A stretch of DNA of 64,000 bases, from the NCBI RefSeq assembly GCF_021440085.1, contig NZ_JAKCPW010000006.1, positions 372,001-436,000 on the forward strand. Reading direction: 5' to 3'. The DNA comes from Dyadobacter sp. CY261 (GTDB lineage: Bacteria; Bacteroidota; Bacteroidia; Cytophagales; Spirosomataceae). Each line of letters starts with the position of its first letter. The first letter of the stretch is position 1. Positions 51,339-59,780 of this stretch are shown in pieces. Under the pieces are notes generated by a model, which was not told the origin of the DNA, did not search any database, and worked only from the letters and a program-made list of their open reading frames with translations. The translations under genes were made by a program, and so were the position numbers.

Positions 51339-51741
51339 ATAGAAGGATTCAAGGTGGGATTTAATTTTTTTCTAATACCTTTCAAATATAAATTCCGGTT
51401 AAATTTCAGTTACACAAACTATGGATTGGTTTCTGAAACCCGATTACCAGGAGAAGCCGCTGAGGTTGTAACCGGCGGGCAACTGAGTAAGGCTCCGCAC
51501 GGCAAAATTTACCCGTGGGAGCTACATCAGGCCAACGGCGGACAAGCGTTGAACAGAATTGCACCTTTCTGCGTTAATTGACTAATTCTTTTAATATTAA
51601 TATAATATTTACAAGAAAATCGAAGCCCGTTTATTACTTTGCCTCATTGAACAATCAAAAAAATAACTAGTTTTGTAGAGTATCCTAATCATGCACTAGT
51701 TTCTTTGATAAGTTATAAATGGTCTAAAATCCACAAAAAGA
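51339..51741. other. 403-base AT-rich intergenic region with two promoters and an orphan frame
   Basis: The region holds a minus-strand -7 box (CAAATATA, 51383-51390) for the esterase gene and a plus-strand promoter (ATTG at 51646-51649, TAGTTTTG at 51668-51675, spacing 18) for the alpha/beta hydrolase gene at 51742. Between them a plus-strand frame is open from 51354 to 51581, with readable codons only in its second half. No structured RNA or repeat was recognised. Confidence 0.5.
51354..51581 (+). pseudogene. orphan or degenerate reading frame, 75 codons
   Basis: The first 25 residues (MGFNFFLIPFKYKFRLNF) come from AT-rich DNA and look random. From about residue 28 the frame reads SETRLPGEAAEVVTGGQLSK and then HGKIYPWELHQANGGQALNR, with protein-like composition and higher G+C. 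It may be the tail of a lost gene. I recognise no family, so coding status and the pseudogene call are both tentative. Confidence 0.25.
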
Positions 51742-52515
51742 ATGAAATATTCAGTACATGCAGAAGACAGGTTTCAGTTTATCGACGAGGGAAAGGGCGA
51801 GACATTACTGCTTTTGCATGGCCTTTTCGGCGCATTGAGTAATTGGGACGGCATTATTGAACATTTTTCGAGCCGCTATCGGGTCATTATTCCGCTGCTT
51901 CCCATCTACGAATTACCTCCCCGCGAGGCGGGCCTGGAAGCTTTGCTGACATTTCTGGAAGATTTCGTGTCTTTTAAAAATCTTACTAACGTAACCGTAA
52001 TCGGTAATTCGTTAGGCGGCCACATTGGTTTGCTTTATATCCTGAAAAACCAGGAGAATGTTCAGAAACTAGTACTGACAGGCAGCTCGGGTTTATTCGA
52101 GAATTCGATGGGTGGCTCATTCCCAAAGCGCGGAAGCTATGATTATATTAAAGAGCGCGTGGCTTATACATTCTATGATCCGGAAGTTGCCACGAAAGAT
52201 TTGATCGACGAAGTTTTCGAAACTACATCCAGTATACCCAAATGTATGAGCATTGTTGGCATTGCCAAATCGGCTCAACGCCACAATCTTGCCAAGGACC
52301 TTCACCAGATCACGGTTCCAACTTTGCTGGTCTGGGGCCTCAACGACACGATTACACCTCCGCATGTAGGCTACGAGTTCAACCGCCTCATAGCGAATTC
52401 GGAATTGTATTTTATAGATAAATGCTGTCATGCACCCATGATGGAGCATCCCCACGAGTTCAATGTGATACTGGAAAGCTTCCTGGAAAAACATGTATCC
52501 GTGCCAATGGCTTGA
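51742..52515 (+). CDS. alpha/beta hydrolase
   Basis: The 257-residue cytosolic hydrolase has LLLLHGLFGALSNWDGII (oxyanion HG), nucleophile elbow VIGNSLGGHIGLLYI (Ser), Asp in LLVWGLNDTITPPH, and His in CCHAPMMEHPHEFN. It resembles the MhpC/epoxide hydrolase group; the substrate is unknown. It starts a same-strand run with a CBS/ACT protein and NAD kinase, an order I recall from Bacteroidota, but there are separate gaps of about 90 bases. Promoter elements are at 51646-51675. Confidence 0.85.
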   Translation: MKYSVHAEDRFQFIDEGKGETLLLLHGLFGALSNWDGIIEHFSSRYRVIIPLLPIYELPPREAGLEALLTFLEDFVSFKNLTNVTVIGNSLGGHIGLLYILKNQENVQKLVLTGSSGLFENSMGGSFPKRGSYDYIKERVAYTFYDPEVATKDLIDEVFETTSSIPKCMSIVGIAKSAQRHNLAKDLHQITVPTLLVWGLNDTITPPHVGYEFNRLIANSELYFIDKCCHAPMMEHPHEFNVILESFLEKHVSVPMA

Positions 52516-52517
52516 TA

Positions 52518-52536
52518 TCCCCGGGAATTCGGGGGA
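52518..52536 (+). terminator. weak hairpin after the alpha/beta hydrolase gene
   Basis: TCCCCG and CGGGGGA pair around GGAATT just after the stop codon, followed by AATTTCTTTTG. It may be a partial terminator between this gene and the CBS gene. Confidence 0.35.
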
Positions 52537-52608
52537 AATTTCTTTTGTTACGATAGTTGATCTATATATTGTTTTTTTATAGCTTAGGAAAAATGACGTT
52601 CTGACACC

Positions 52609-53280
52609 ATGCTCGCAGCCAATTTGATAAATCCAATGATTCCCGTGCTGAAACTGACCGATTCGGTGGGTACGGCTTTGGATTGGATGGATGAATTTGC
52701 TGTAAAGCAACTGATCGTTGCCGATTCCGGCGTTTACCAGGGGATCGTTGCCGAGGACATTCTCTTCGATATTACCGACATTTCCGAGCATCTTTCCAAA
52801 GTAATCATTCAGCATAAGGACATCTTCGCGACCGAGGACCAGCATCCCTATGAGCTGCTCCGGCTCGTGAACCAGTTTGGGTTGACGACCATCCCGGTCC
52901 TGCATGAGGATCGTTCATTTGCCGGCAGCATTCTGGTGAATGACCTCATCGAGCGGTTCGTCAACGAACTCGGCGTACAGGAAAAAGGAGCGGTAATCGT
53001 GCTCCGGATCGAGGAAAGGAACTATTCCCTTTCCGAAATCTGCCGTCTGATCGAATCCAACGGCGTGAAGATTTTGAGCAGCTACTTCTCATCCGGAGAA
53101 GTTTACAATCCAACCAATGAAGCCCGGTTGACATTAAAATTGAATCGGACCCACATTACTCCCATCATCGCGACGTTGGAGCGCTTCGGCTACGAAATCG
53201 AAGAAGCACACGCCAACGATCCCATCGAGACCCTCGATCAGGAACGGCTCGATATGCTTTTACGCTATCTTGCCACCTAG
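52609..53280 (+). CDS. CBS-pair and ACT-like domain protein
   Basis: The 223-residue protein has two CBS motifs: about residues 5-55 (IPVLKLTDSVGTALDWMDEFAVKQLIVADSGVYQGIVAEDIL) and 68-125 (FATEDQHPYELLRLVNQFGLTTIPVLHEDRSFAGSILVNDLI). An ACT-like fold follows (about 130-205, AVIVLRIEERNYSLSEICRLIESNGVKILSSYF). The arrangement resembles AcuB-type adenine-nucleotide sensors. No catalytic domain is present. It directly precedes NAD kinase (about 90 bases), so a role in sensing the adenylate or NAD pool is a reasonable guess. Confidence 0.85.
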   Translation: MLAANLINPMIPVLKLTDSVGTALDWMDEFAVKQLIVADSGVYQGIVAEDILFDITDISEHLSKVIIQHKDIFATEDQHPYELLRLVNQFGLTTIPVLHEDRSFAGSILVNDLIERFVNELGVQEKGAVIVLRIEERNYSLSEICRLIESNGVKILSSYFSSGEVYNPTNEARLTLKLNRTHITPIIATLERFGYEIEEAHANDPIETLDQERLDMLLRYLAT

Positions 53281-53372
53281 CATCCAATGGTCCGTAAATG
53301 TGCCTGCGGCTTTTGAATCGGCATGTTTGTCGCGTATCTTTCGGATGAAACCACAAGTTTTATTCTTTCTTC

Positions 53373-54248
53373 ATGAAAATCGCCATCCACGGACGCAACT
53401 TTAATCAGTCCGCCAGACCTTTCATTGAAAATATGTTCGACGAACTGGCGCGACGAAAGATTGAAGTCCAGCTTTCGCAGTCTTTCCGGACATTTCTGGA
53501 CCAAAACGGCATTTCGCATCACTCTGAGCTCGTTTATGAAACGCCCGAAGAACTTTTTGACGCACGCCTGATTGTAAGTATGGGCGGCGACGGAACACTG
53601 CTTGAAACCATCTCGCACGTCGGAAAGCGACAAACACCCGCTATCGGCATTAATGTCGGTCGGCTTGGCTTTTTGGCCACAGTTTCGCCCGAGCGGATTA
53701 CCGATATGATCGCCGCACTTGAAAACAGCCAGTTCCGCATCGATGAGCGGACATTGGTGGAAGTAGAATCCAATATAGATCTTTTTGATGGCCAGAACTT
53801 CGGTTTAAATGATTTCACGATCACCAAAACCGATACTTCATCAATGATTACTGTTCATACTTACCTGAACGACGAATTCCTGAACTCCTACTGGGCCGAT
53901 GGGCTTATCATCTCGACGCCGACTGGCTCGACGGGATATTCACTAAGTTGCGGCGGTCCGGTACTCGTGCCCCATTCGCAGAATTTCATTGTTACGCCCA
54001 TCAGTCCGCACAACCTGAACGTACGTCCGCTGGTCGTAGAAGACACCTCTGTGATCCGCCTTGAAGTAAAAAGCCGGAGCAGTAATTTCCTTGTCTCGCT
54101 TGATGCCCGCTCGCGCATTGTAGACGAAAACACGCAATTGCTCGTACGTAAGGCCGGTTTTATTGCCCGGCTGATTAAGATGAAAGATGATAGTTTTTTG
54201 AATACATTAAGAAGCAAATTATCGTGGGGATTAGATATGAGAAACTGA
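53373..54248 (+). CDS. nadK: NAD kinase
   Basis: The 291-residue protein carries the diacylglycerol-kinase-like GGDGT motif at residues 71-75 (VSMGGDGTLLETI), NVGRLGFLATVSPE, the NE/D-type NDFTITK segment, and the glycine-rich LIISTPTGSTGYSLSCGGPVLVP. It phosphorylates NAD to NADP in the cytosol with ATP or polyphosphate. A Ppx/GppA-type enzyme is also encoded in the window but far away. It is followed after 27 bases by the dipeptide epimerase gene. Confidence 0.96.
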   Translation: MKIAIHGRNFNQSARPFIENMFDELARRKIEVQLSQSFRTFLDQNGISHHSELVYETPEELFDARLIVSMGGDGTLLETISHVGKRQTPAIGINVGRLGFLATVSPERITDMIAALENSQFRIDERTLVEVESNIDLFDGQNFGLNDFTITKTDTSSMITVHTYLNDEFLNSYWADGLIISTPTGSTGYSLSCGGPVLVPHSQNFIVTPISPHNLNVRPLVVEDTSVIRLEVKSRSSNFLVSLDARSRIVDENTQLLVRKAGFIARLIKMKDDSFLNTLRSKLSWGLDMRN

Positions 54249-54275
54249 TCCCCGAAGATTTCACTCCTGACACCT

Positions 54276-55298
54276 ATGCGCCTGACCTACCATACTTTTG
54301 ACCTCCAACTGAAACACACCTTTACCATTGCGCACGACTCCCGCGACGTGCAGCAAACGCTGATCGTCGAACTGAACGACGGTTCGCATTCCGGCTTTGG
54401 AGAGGCCACTTCCAATCCGTATTATGGAATTACCATCGACAATATGATCGGAGCACTTGAAACGGTGAAGAAAGTTGTCGAACAAGGTGATTATCGTTCA
54501 GCAGAGGAGCTATGGAAGCTTGCACACCCATTTCTCGAAAGCAACTCTTTCGCACAATGTGCATTGGATGAGGCGGCGCAGGATCTTTTTGCTAAAAAGA
54601 AAGGCCAGAAACTGTACGAAAGCTGGGGACTATCTCCCGACCATATCCCGATGACCAATTTCACAATCGGGATCGACACAGTCGAAAAAATGGTGGCTAA
54701 AATGAAAGAGCTTCCCTGGCCGATCTATAAGATCAAACTCGGCACGGATGAAGACCTTCGCATCGTACAGGAACTTCGGAGAAATACCGACGCGGTATTC
54801 CGGGTGGACGCCAACTGTGGCTGGACCGCTGAGAAAACGATTGAATTGGCCCCGCAACTGGCAGCTCTGGGCGTAGAGTTTATCGAACAACCGTTACCTG
54901 CGGCTGACATTGAGGGCATGAAAAAAGTATTTGCTGCCAGCGCATTGCCCGTCATCGCCGATGAAAGCTGCATTATTGAAGAAGACGTTGAAAAGTGCCA
55001 TGGCTTGTTTCACGGGATCAATATCAAACTGACTAAATGCGGCGGCCCCACGGCCGCGCTACGGATGATTGACAAAGCGAAGGCGCTTGGCATGAAAACA
55101 ATGGTAGGCTGCATGACCGAGACGAGCGTAGGCATTTCCGCTATCGCACATTTACTTCCGCTACTCGATTATGTCGACATGGATGGCTCCTTGCTGATCC
55201 GTAACGATCCCGCTACCGGTGTTACATTTGACTACGGCCGGGTGATCTATTCCCAGGAGAACGGCACGGGCGCCGCGCTGAAACCCGAATATTCATAG
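54276..55298 (+). CDS. L-Ala-D/L-Glu (dipeptide) epimerase, enolase superfamily
   Basis: The 340-residue muconate-lactonising-type enzyme has K-x-K (IYKIKLGTDED), metal ligands in FRVDANCGWT (Asp), FIEQPLPAAD (Glu) and VIADESC (Asp), and the second catalytic Lys in INIKLTKCGGP. The N-terminal capping domain ends with the 20s loop region FTIAHDSRDVQQTLIVELNDG. The sequence matches dipeptide epimerases that recycle L-Ala-D-Glu from murein; substrate could still be another dipeptide. It is followed after 8 bases by an AONS-like PLP enzyme with a GTG start, suggesting coupled expression. Confidence 0.88.
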   Translation: MRLTYHTFDLQLKHTFTIAHDSRDVQQTLIVELNDGSHSGFGEATSNPYYGITIDNMIGALETVKKVVEQGDYRSAEELWKLAHPFLESNSFAQCALDEAAQDLFAKKKGQKLYESWGLSPDHIPMTNFTIGIDTVEKMVAKMKELPWPIYKIKLGTDEDLRIVQELRRNTDAVFRVDANCGWTAEKTIELAPQLAALGVEFIEQPLPAADIEGMKKVFAASALPVIADESCIIEEDVEKCHGLFHGINIKLTKCGGPTAALRMIDKAKALGMKTMVGCMTETSVGISAIAHLLPLLDYVDMDGSLLIRNDPATGVTFDYGRVIYSQENGTGAALKPEYS

Positions 55299-55306
55299 AC
55301 GCTGCC

Positions 55307-56401
55307 GTGAACATCTACCACAGCAACAAACTTCCCGGCCGCATCGTCGAAACAAGCGATGGGCAGGAATTTCTTTGGTTCAGCGGCACCGATTATCTGG
55401 GAATGGGACACAACGAAGACCTTCGTAGACATCTACAAACAGCTACGGAAACTTTCGGAAATCATTACGGAAGTTCCAGAAACAACAGTTTGAGGCTTTC
55501 TGTCTATGACGACGCAGAAAGACAACTAGCTGATTTCCTCCAAACCAAAGCATTGCTCATTGTTTCTTCCGGTATGTGGGCGGGACAATTGTTAATGAAA
55601 GAGATTGAGGCCATTGCCCTTGATGGGTCAAACGCGATCAGCGTTTCGTACTACTATGCACCTGGCGTTCATCCGGCACTATGGGGCAATGCATTCGACC
55701 GGACATACGGTGGCTGGCATGAATGGGCATCGCGAACTGTTCAGCAAATCAATGAATCAGCACCGGAAATTCTCCACATCATCTGTTCCGATGCTGTTGG
55801 TTCTCCGACCGTAAAGGCTTTTGATTTCAATCTTTTTAATGCCCTGGAAAATCCGCAAAATGTATGGCTGATAATAGACGAATCACATTCGCTTGGCGTA
55901 TTTGGTACCAATGGGAGAGGCATTTCTTCATCCATCGGCTCAAAACTGTGGCCGCAAACTATGTTTGCTTCGTCCCTTAACAAGGCGATGGGCATTCCCG
56001 CCGGTGCGATCTGGGGTGCCGAAAGTGCGATTGAAATCATTCGCAAATCACCCTGGTTCGCCGGTGCGTCCCCGCCTGCGCCTGCTTATGTGTATGCATT
56101 GAAAACGTTATTAGAAGAAGGTATTTATTCAGAAGCGCATGCATTGCTGATGGAGAAGGTTTCCTACTTCTCGCAAAAGCTGGTAGGTAATACGCTCTTT
56201 GAATCCCTCCCGGATTATCCCGTATTTTGTTCGGACAATGCAGCGCTTTTCGATCATTTGTTGAGAAATGGTATGATGGCTTCGTGCTTCCCCTACCCAT
56301 CACCGGCTGATGCACCCGTGACACGCATTGCCATAAGCAGCCTGCATCAAAAAGAAGACCTCGACCAATTGGCCGAGGTCTGTAAGCGATTTATCGGTTA
56401 A
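55307..56401 (+). CDS. PLP-dependent alpha-oxoamine synthase-like aminotransferase (class II)
   Basis: The start is GTG at 55307, eight bases after the epimerase stop. The 364-residue fold-type I PLP enzyme resembles 8-amino-7-oxononanoate synthase and KBL: WFSGTDYLGMGHNEDL, GNHYGSSRNNSLRLSVYDDAERQLADFL, LIIDESHSLGVFGTNGRG, and the PLP Lys226 in FASSLNKAMGIPAGAIWG. The family usually has G-T-G motifs (GSGG-type) and a dedicated His; changes such as SSLNK suggest a different amino acid or acyl donor. No bio genes surround it, so biotin synthesis is unlikely. It follows the dipeptide epimerase and may act on a recycled amino acid. Confidence 0.78.
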   Translation: MNIYHSNKLPGRIVETSDGQEFLWFSGTDYLGMGHNEDLRRHLQTATETFGNHYGSSRNNSLRLSVYDDAERQLADFLQTKALLIVSSGMWAGQLLMKEIEAIALDGSNAISVSYYYAPGVHPALWGNAFDRTYGGWHEWASRTVQQINESAPEILHIICSDAVGSPTVKAFDFNLFNALENPQNVWLIIDESHSLGVFGTNGRGISSSIGSKLWPQTMFASSLNKAMGIPAGAIWGAESAIEIIRKSPWFAGASPPAPAYVYALKTLLEEGIYSEAHALLMEKVSYFSQKLVGNTLFESLPDYPVFCSDNAALFDHLLRNGMMASCFPYPSPADAPVTRIAISSLHQKEDLDQLAEVCKRFIG

Positions 56402-56415
56402 ATCTGTTTGCCAGA

Positions 56416-57297
56416 TCAATCTTCTGTATTGGTATTACCCAGTTTTGCAAGGCGTTTTTCTTCTTCCAGCTTTTCTCGCTCCACTCTGGCTGAAACAATA
56501 ATACTGAGCTCATAAAGCAGGAATAGCGGGATCGCGACAAGCACCTGGCTGTAAATATCCGGAGACGGTGTGATGATCGCCGCAACGATCAAAATTACGA
56601 TGACCGAATGCTTGCGATATTCTCGCATGAAAGATGGTGTCAGTACTCCTATTTTCGACAAGACATAAACAACGATCGGCAACTGGAATGCTATACCGCA
56701 AGCCAATGTAAGCGTTGCTACCAGTGAAATGTACGAAGCAAGGCTGAATTCATTGATAATTGAAGGGTCGAGTGTATAATTCGCCAGGAAGTTGATGGCC
56801 AGCGGACTCACCACATAGTATCCAAAAAGGACACCGGAAAAGAAAAGGAACGTGACATAAAAGACCGCTCCCCTCGCCGACCGTCTCTCCGCTGGCTTTA
56901 AGCCTGGCTTGATGAACCGCCACACCTCCCAGAATGCGTAGGGAAATGCAAACACCAAACCCGCGATCACCGAGGATGTCATACTCATCGTGAATGCATC
57001 GCCCATTCCGATTACCTGCAACTTGAAGTTTAGGGCTTTTACGCAGAGATCTTTATAACCAGTGACCTCCGACAGCTTGCAAAGCATCCGATAGGTCCAG
57101 AAATCGGGCTGCGAAGGTGCAATGATCACATAATGGTAAATCTCCTGAATATAAATAAACGCAAGAATGGCAAACACCAGAATGGAAGCGCCGGCCCGGA
57201 TTACGTGCCATCTTAATTCTTCGAGATGTGAAAGAAAGGACATCTCTTTGCCTTCACTTTCCTCCTCTTCATTATCAAAATCCTGGTCCAGGGACAT
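56416..57297 (-). CDS. tatC: Sec-independent translocase subunit TatC
   Basis: The 293-residue membrane protein has six predicted membrane segments and the signature MSFLSHLEELRWHVIRAGASILVFAILAF at the start, FPYAFWEVWRFIKPGLKPAERRSA in the first loops, and AIITPSPDIYSQVLVAIPLFLLYELSIIV near the end. The N-terminal cytosolic tail is unusually acidic (DFDNEEEESEGKE). TatC recognises twin-arginine signals of folded proteins. No tatA/B gene is adjacent. It is convergent with the PLP enzyme gene and downstream of pdhA. Confidence 0.95.
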   Translation of the reverse strand: MSLDQDFDNEEEESEGKEMSFLSHLEELRWHVIRAGASILVFAILAFIYIQEIYHYVIIAPSQPDFWTYRMLCKLSEVTGYKDLCVKALNFKLQVIGMGDAFTMSMTSSVIAGLVFAFPYAFWEVWRFIKPGLKPAERRSARGAVFYVTFLFFSGVLFGYYVVSPLAINFLANYTLDPSIINEFSLASYISLVATLTLACGIAFQLPIVVYVLSKIGVLTPSFMREYRKHSVIVILIVAAIITPSPDIYSQVLVAIPLFLLYELSIIVSARVEREKLEEEKRLAKLGNTNTED

Positions 57298-57380
57298 ATT
57301 TTAAATTATTACTAGAATTCAATCTACGTGAAAACTGAAAAACAGGATCACTGCCTGTTTGCGAAAAGCTGAAATTACTT

Positions 57381-57414
57381 AAAAAACCCGTCGAAGTAGT
57401 CCGGCGGGTTTTTT
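57381..57414 (-). terminator. terminator of pdhA
   Basis: AAAAAACCCG (57381-57390) and CGGGTTTTTT (57405-57414) pair perfectly, extended inside by GU and GC pairs. On the minus strand it ends in TTTTTTAAG; it follows the pdhA stop codon at 57436 by 20 bases, between pdhA and tatC. Confidence 0.78.
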
Positions 57415-57435
57415 ATTAGTGCATCAATGATGCGG

Positions 57436-58467
57436 TTAGTCCATTACGAAAGGATAATCGTTTTCGACATACACATCCGTGTAAGCCTCTTTCGGATCCG
57501 GCCATTCCGAATCCTCGGCGAATTGCACAGATTCCGCAACGATTTCTTTTACTTTTTTATCGATGTTTTCAAGATCCTCTTCGGTAGCAATCTTGCTTTC
57601 GAGGATCACCGCACGGATCTGCTCGATGGGGTCACGATGTTTGTATTCTTCAACCTCCTCTTTCGAACGGTATTTCTGAGGATCGGACATGGAATGTCCA
57701 CGGTAACGATACGTACGGAATTCAAGGAAAGTTGGTCCCTCTCCTTTGCGAGCGCGTTCCGCCGCGCGTGAAACCGCTTCGTGGATCGCTTCAACGCTCA
57801 TACCATCAACAGGTTCCGAAGGAATATCGTAAGCCTCGCCAAGAGTATAAAGCTCGGTAACATTTGAAGAACGCGCTACGGAAGTACCCATTGCGTAGCC
57901 ATTGTTTTCAACCACAAAGATCACTGGCAACTTCCAGCTCATGGCCATGTTCAGCGTTTCGTGGAATGAACCCTGGCGGATTGCTCCGTCACCGAAGTAG
58001 CAGATACATAGGTTGTCTGTTTTGTTGTATTTCTCCGCGAAAGCGATACCGGCTCCCAGGGGAATCTGGCCCCCTACGATACCGTGACCGCCGATGAAGC
58101 CCACTTCTTTATCAAAAATGTGCATGGAACCGCCCTTACCTTTAGTGGTACCGGTCTTTTTTCCGTAAAGCTCGGCCATGATCGCCTTCGGGTCGGTGCC
58201 TAGTGCGAGCGGGATACCGTGGTCACGATAGGCGGTAATGTACTTGTCGCCCTTTTTCAAGGCACTCACCGCGCCGGAAGAGCAGGCTTCCTGGCCGATG
58301 TAGAGGTGACAAAAACCACGGATCTTCTGCTGACCGTACAACTGGCCCGATTTTTCTTCAAAACGGCGCTGTAAAAGCATATTCTCGAACCAGAACATGT
58401 ATTGCTCGTTCGGATGCTGTAACTTTTTGGGGGCTGATGCTTTCTTTTTCTCAGTAACGGTGGCCAT
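57436..58467 (-). CDS. pdhA: pyruvate dehydrogenase E1 component, alpha subunit
   Basis: The 343-residue protein is the E1 alpha subunit of the heterotetrameric type: QLYGQQKIRGFCHLYIGQEACSSGAVSAL, YRDHGIPLALG, KGKGGSMHIFDKEVGFIGGHGIVGGQIPLGAGIAFA, and the thiamine diphosphate motif YFGDGAIRQGSFHETLNMAMSWKLPVIFVVENNGYAMGTSV. The phosphorylation-loop region RTYRYRGHSMSDPQKYRSKEE is present. It decarboxylates pyruvate with the beta subunit (not in this window). The N-terminal MATVTEKKKASAPKKL tail is basic. An inverted repeat lies in its leader. Confidence 0.96.
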   Translation of the reverse strand: MATVTEKKKASAPKKLQHPNEQYMFWFENMLLQRRFEEKSGQLYGQQKIRGFCHLYIGQEACSSGAVSALKKGDKYITAYRDHGIPLALGTDPKAIMAELYGKKTGTTKGKGGSMHIFDKEVGFIGGHGIVGGQIPLGAGIAFAEKYNKTDNLCICYFGDGAIRQGSFHETLNMAMSWKLPVIFVVENNGYAMGTSVARSSNVTELYTLGEAYDIPSEPVDGMSVEAIHEAVSRAAERARKGEGPTFLEFRTYRYRGHSMSDPQKYRSKEEVEEYKHRDPIEQIRAVILESKIATEEDLENIDKKVKEIVAESVQFAEDSEWPDPKEAYTDVYVENDYPFVMD

Positions 58468-58487
58468 GTATTTGGTTCTCGTTTATA

Positions 58488-58505
58488 AAGACAGAACTTT
58501 GTCTT
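58488..58505 (-). promoter_or_regulatory. inverted repeat in the pdhA leader
   Basis: AAGACA (58488-58493) and TGTCTT (58500-58505) pair around a 6-base loop, about 20 bases before the pdhA start codon. It could be a small mRNA hairpin or a regulator site. Confidence 0.3.
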
Positions 58506-58591
58506 AAAGTTATGGTATGAACAGAGTCTGTTTTGCCGTACTCACGCAATGATGTGCGAAAATAAGCATAAACTAAATAACAAAGAAGTTC

Positions 58592-59695
58592 ATGTGGCTA
58601 GAAAAGCTCCACCTTACATACTTTAAAAGCTATGAAGAGAAAGCCTTTGTTTTTGGAGAACATGTGAACTGTATCGTGGGCGAGAACGGCAGCGGCAAGA
58701 CCAACCTGCTCGACGCAATTTATTTTCTCACACTTACCAAGAGCGCATTTCACAACCAGGACGCATTAGGTATCCGCCACATCAACGACTTCTTCCTCCT
58801 CGACGGCATCTTCAACGAGCACGGCAAACACATTCAGATCACATGCAGTCTGCAACGCGGCCAGCGAAAGGTTCTCATGTCGGATAAAAAGCATTACGAA
58901 CGCCTGAGCGACCATATTGGCCTTTTTCCGGTCGTTTTGATCGCCCCCGACGACACCGATCTTATCCGCGAAGGCAGTGAGGAACGTCGTCGCTTTTTCG
59001 ATGGCGTACTAGGCCAGGCGGTGCCCGGTTACCTCACTGATTTTCTACAATACAACAAAATACTCACCCAGCGAAATGGGCTCTTAAAACTCTTCGCCGA
59101 GCGGAATTATCTCGATGAAGACTTGCTCGAAACCTACAATGAGCCGTTGATCGTGCTCTCCCAGCGCATATACGAGCACCGCGCGACGTTCACGCAAAAA
59201 TTCGTCCCGCTATTCTATAAATATTACGAATTCCTCAGCAGCGGGCACGAGAAAGTGGAGGTAATCTACGAAAGTGAAGTCGCGAGCCCCGATTTTCCCG
59301 CCGAATTCCGCCGCAATCGCAGCCGCGACCTGCATGCGCAACGCACGGGCAAAGGCGTGCATAAGGATGAATATGTATTCGAAATAGACGGCGTTACTTT
59401 GAAAAAATTCGGCTCCCAAGGCCAGCAAAAGTCCTTTCTGATCGCTCTGAAACTCGCACAATTCGAATTATTAAAAGAAGAAAAGGGCAAAACCCCCATC
59501 CTGCTCCTCGACGATATTTTCGACAAACTCGACGACAGGCGCATCCAGAAGCTCATAGAGCTCATCGACACCGGTTTCCTGTCGCAGGTTTTCATTACCG
59601 ACGCCCGTCCCGAACGCTCGCAAAGGATTTTAGAGCATGTGAAGGCGGATGTTCGGTTTTTTGAGATTGAGAAGGTGTTGAAACCTGAGGGATGA
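58592..59695 (+). CDS. recF: DNA replication and repair protein RecF
   Basis: The 367-residue SMC-like ATPase has Walker A at residues 30-37 (VGENGSGKTNLLDAIYFLTLTKSAF), the RecF-specific VVLIAPDDTDLIREGSEERRRFFDGVLGQ, the ABC signature region FGSQGQQKSFLIALKLAQFELL, and Walker B ILLLDDIFDKLDDRRIQKLIEL. It loads RecA at gapped DNA. It is divergent from pdhA and not next to dnaA/dnaN as in many genera. Confidence 0.95.
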   Translation: MWLEKLHLTYFKSYEEKAFVFGEHVNCIVGENGSGKTNLLDAIYFLTLTKSAFHNQDALGIRHINDFFLLDGIFNEHGKHIQITCSLQRGQRKVLMSDKKHYERLSDHIGLFPVVLIAPDDTDLIREGSEERRRFFDGVLGQAVPGYLTDFLQYNKILTQRNGLLKLFAERNYLDEDLLETYNEPLIVLSQRIYEHRATFTQKFVPLFYKYYEFLSSGHEKVEVIYESEVASPDFPAEFRRNRSRDLHAQRTGKGVHKDEYVFEIDGVTLKKFGSQGQQKSFLIALKLAQFELLKEEKGKTPILLLDDIFDKLDDRRIQKLIELIDTGFLSQVFITDARPERSQRILEHVKADVRFFEIEKVLKPEG

Positions 59696-59711
59696 CCTCA
59701 ATTTACGAATT

Positions 59712-59751
59712 AAAAAACAACAAAGCCAGGCCTCGACGACCTGGCTTTTTT
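59712..59751. terminator. bidirectional terminator between recF and the GDP-mannose synthesis gene
   Basis: AAAGCCAGG (59722-59730) and CCTGGCTTT (59740-59748) form a perfect 9-bp stem followed by TTT on the plus strand; the minus strand is followed by TTGTTGTTTTTTAA. It lies 27 bases after the recF stop codon and before the convergent gene's stop codon at 59781. Confidence 0.78.
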
Positions 59752-59780
59752 CAAACGGTAAGCATTAATAATCAACCGAA

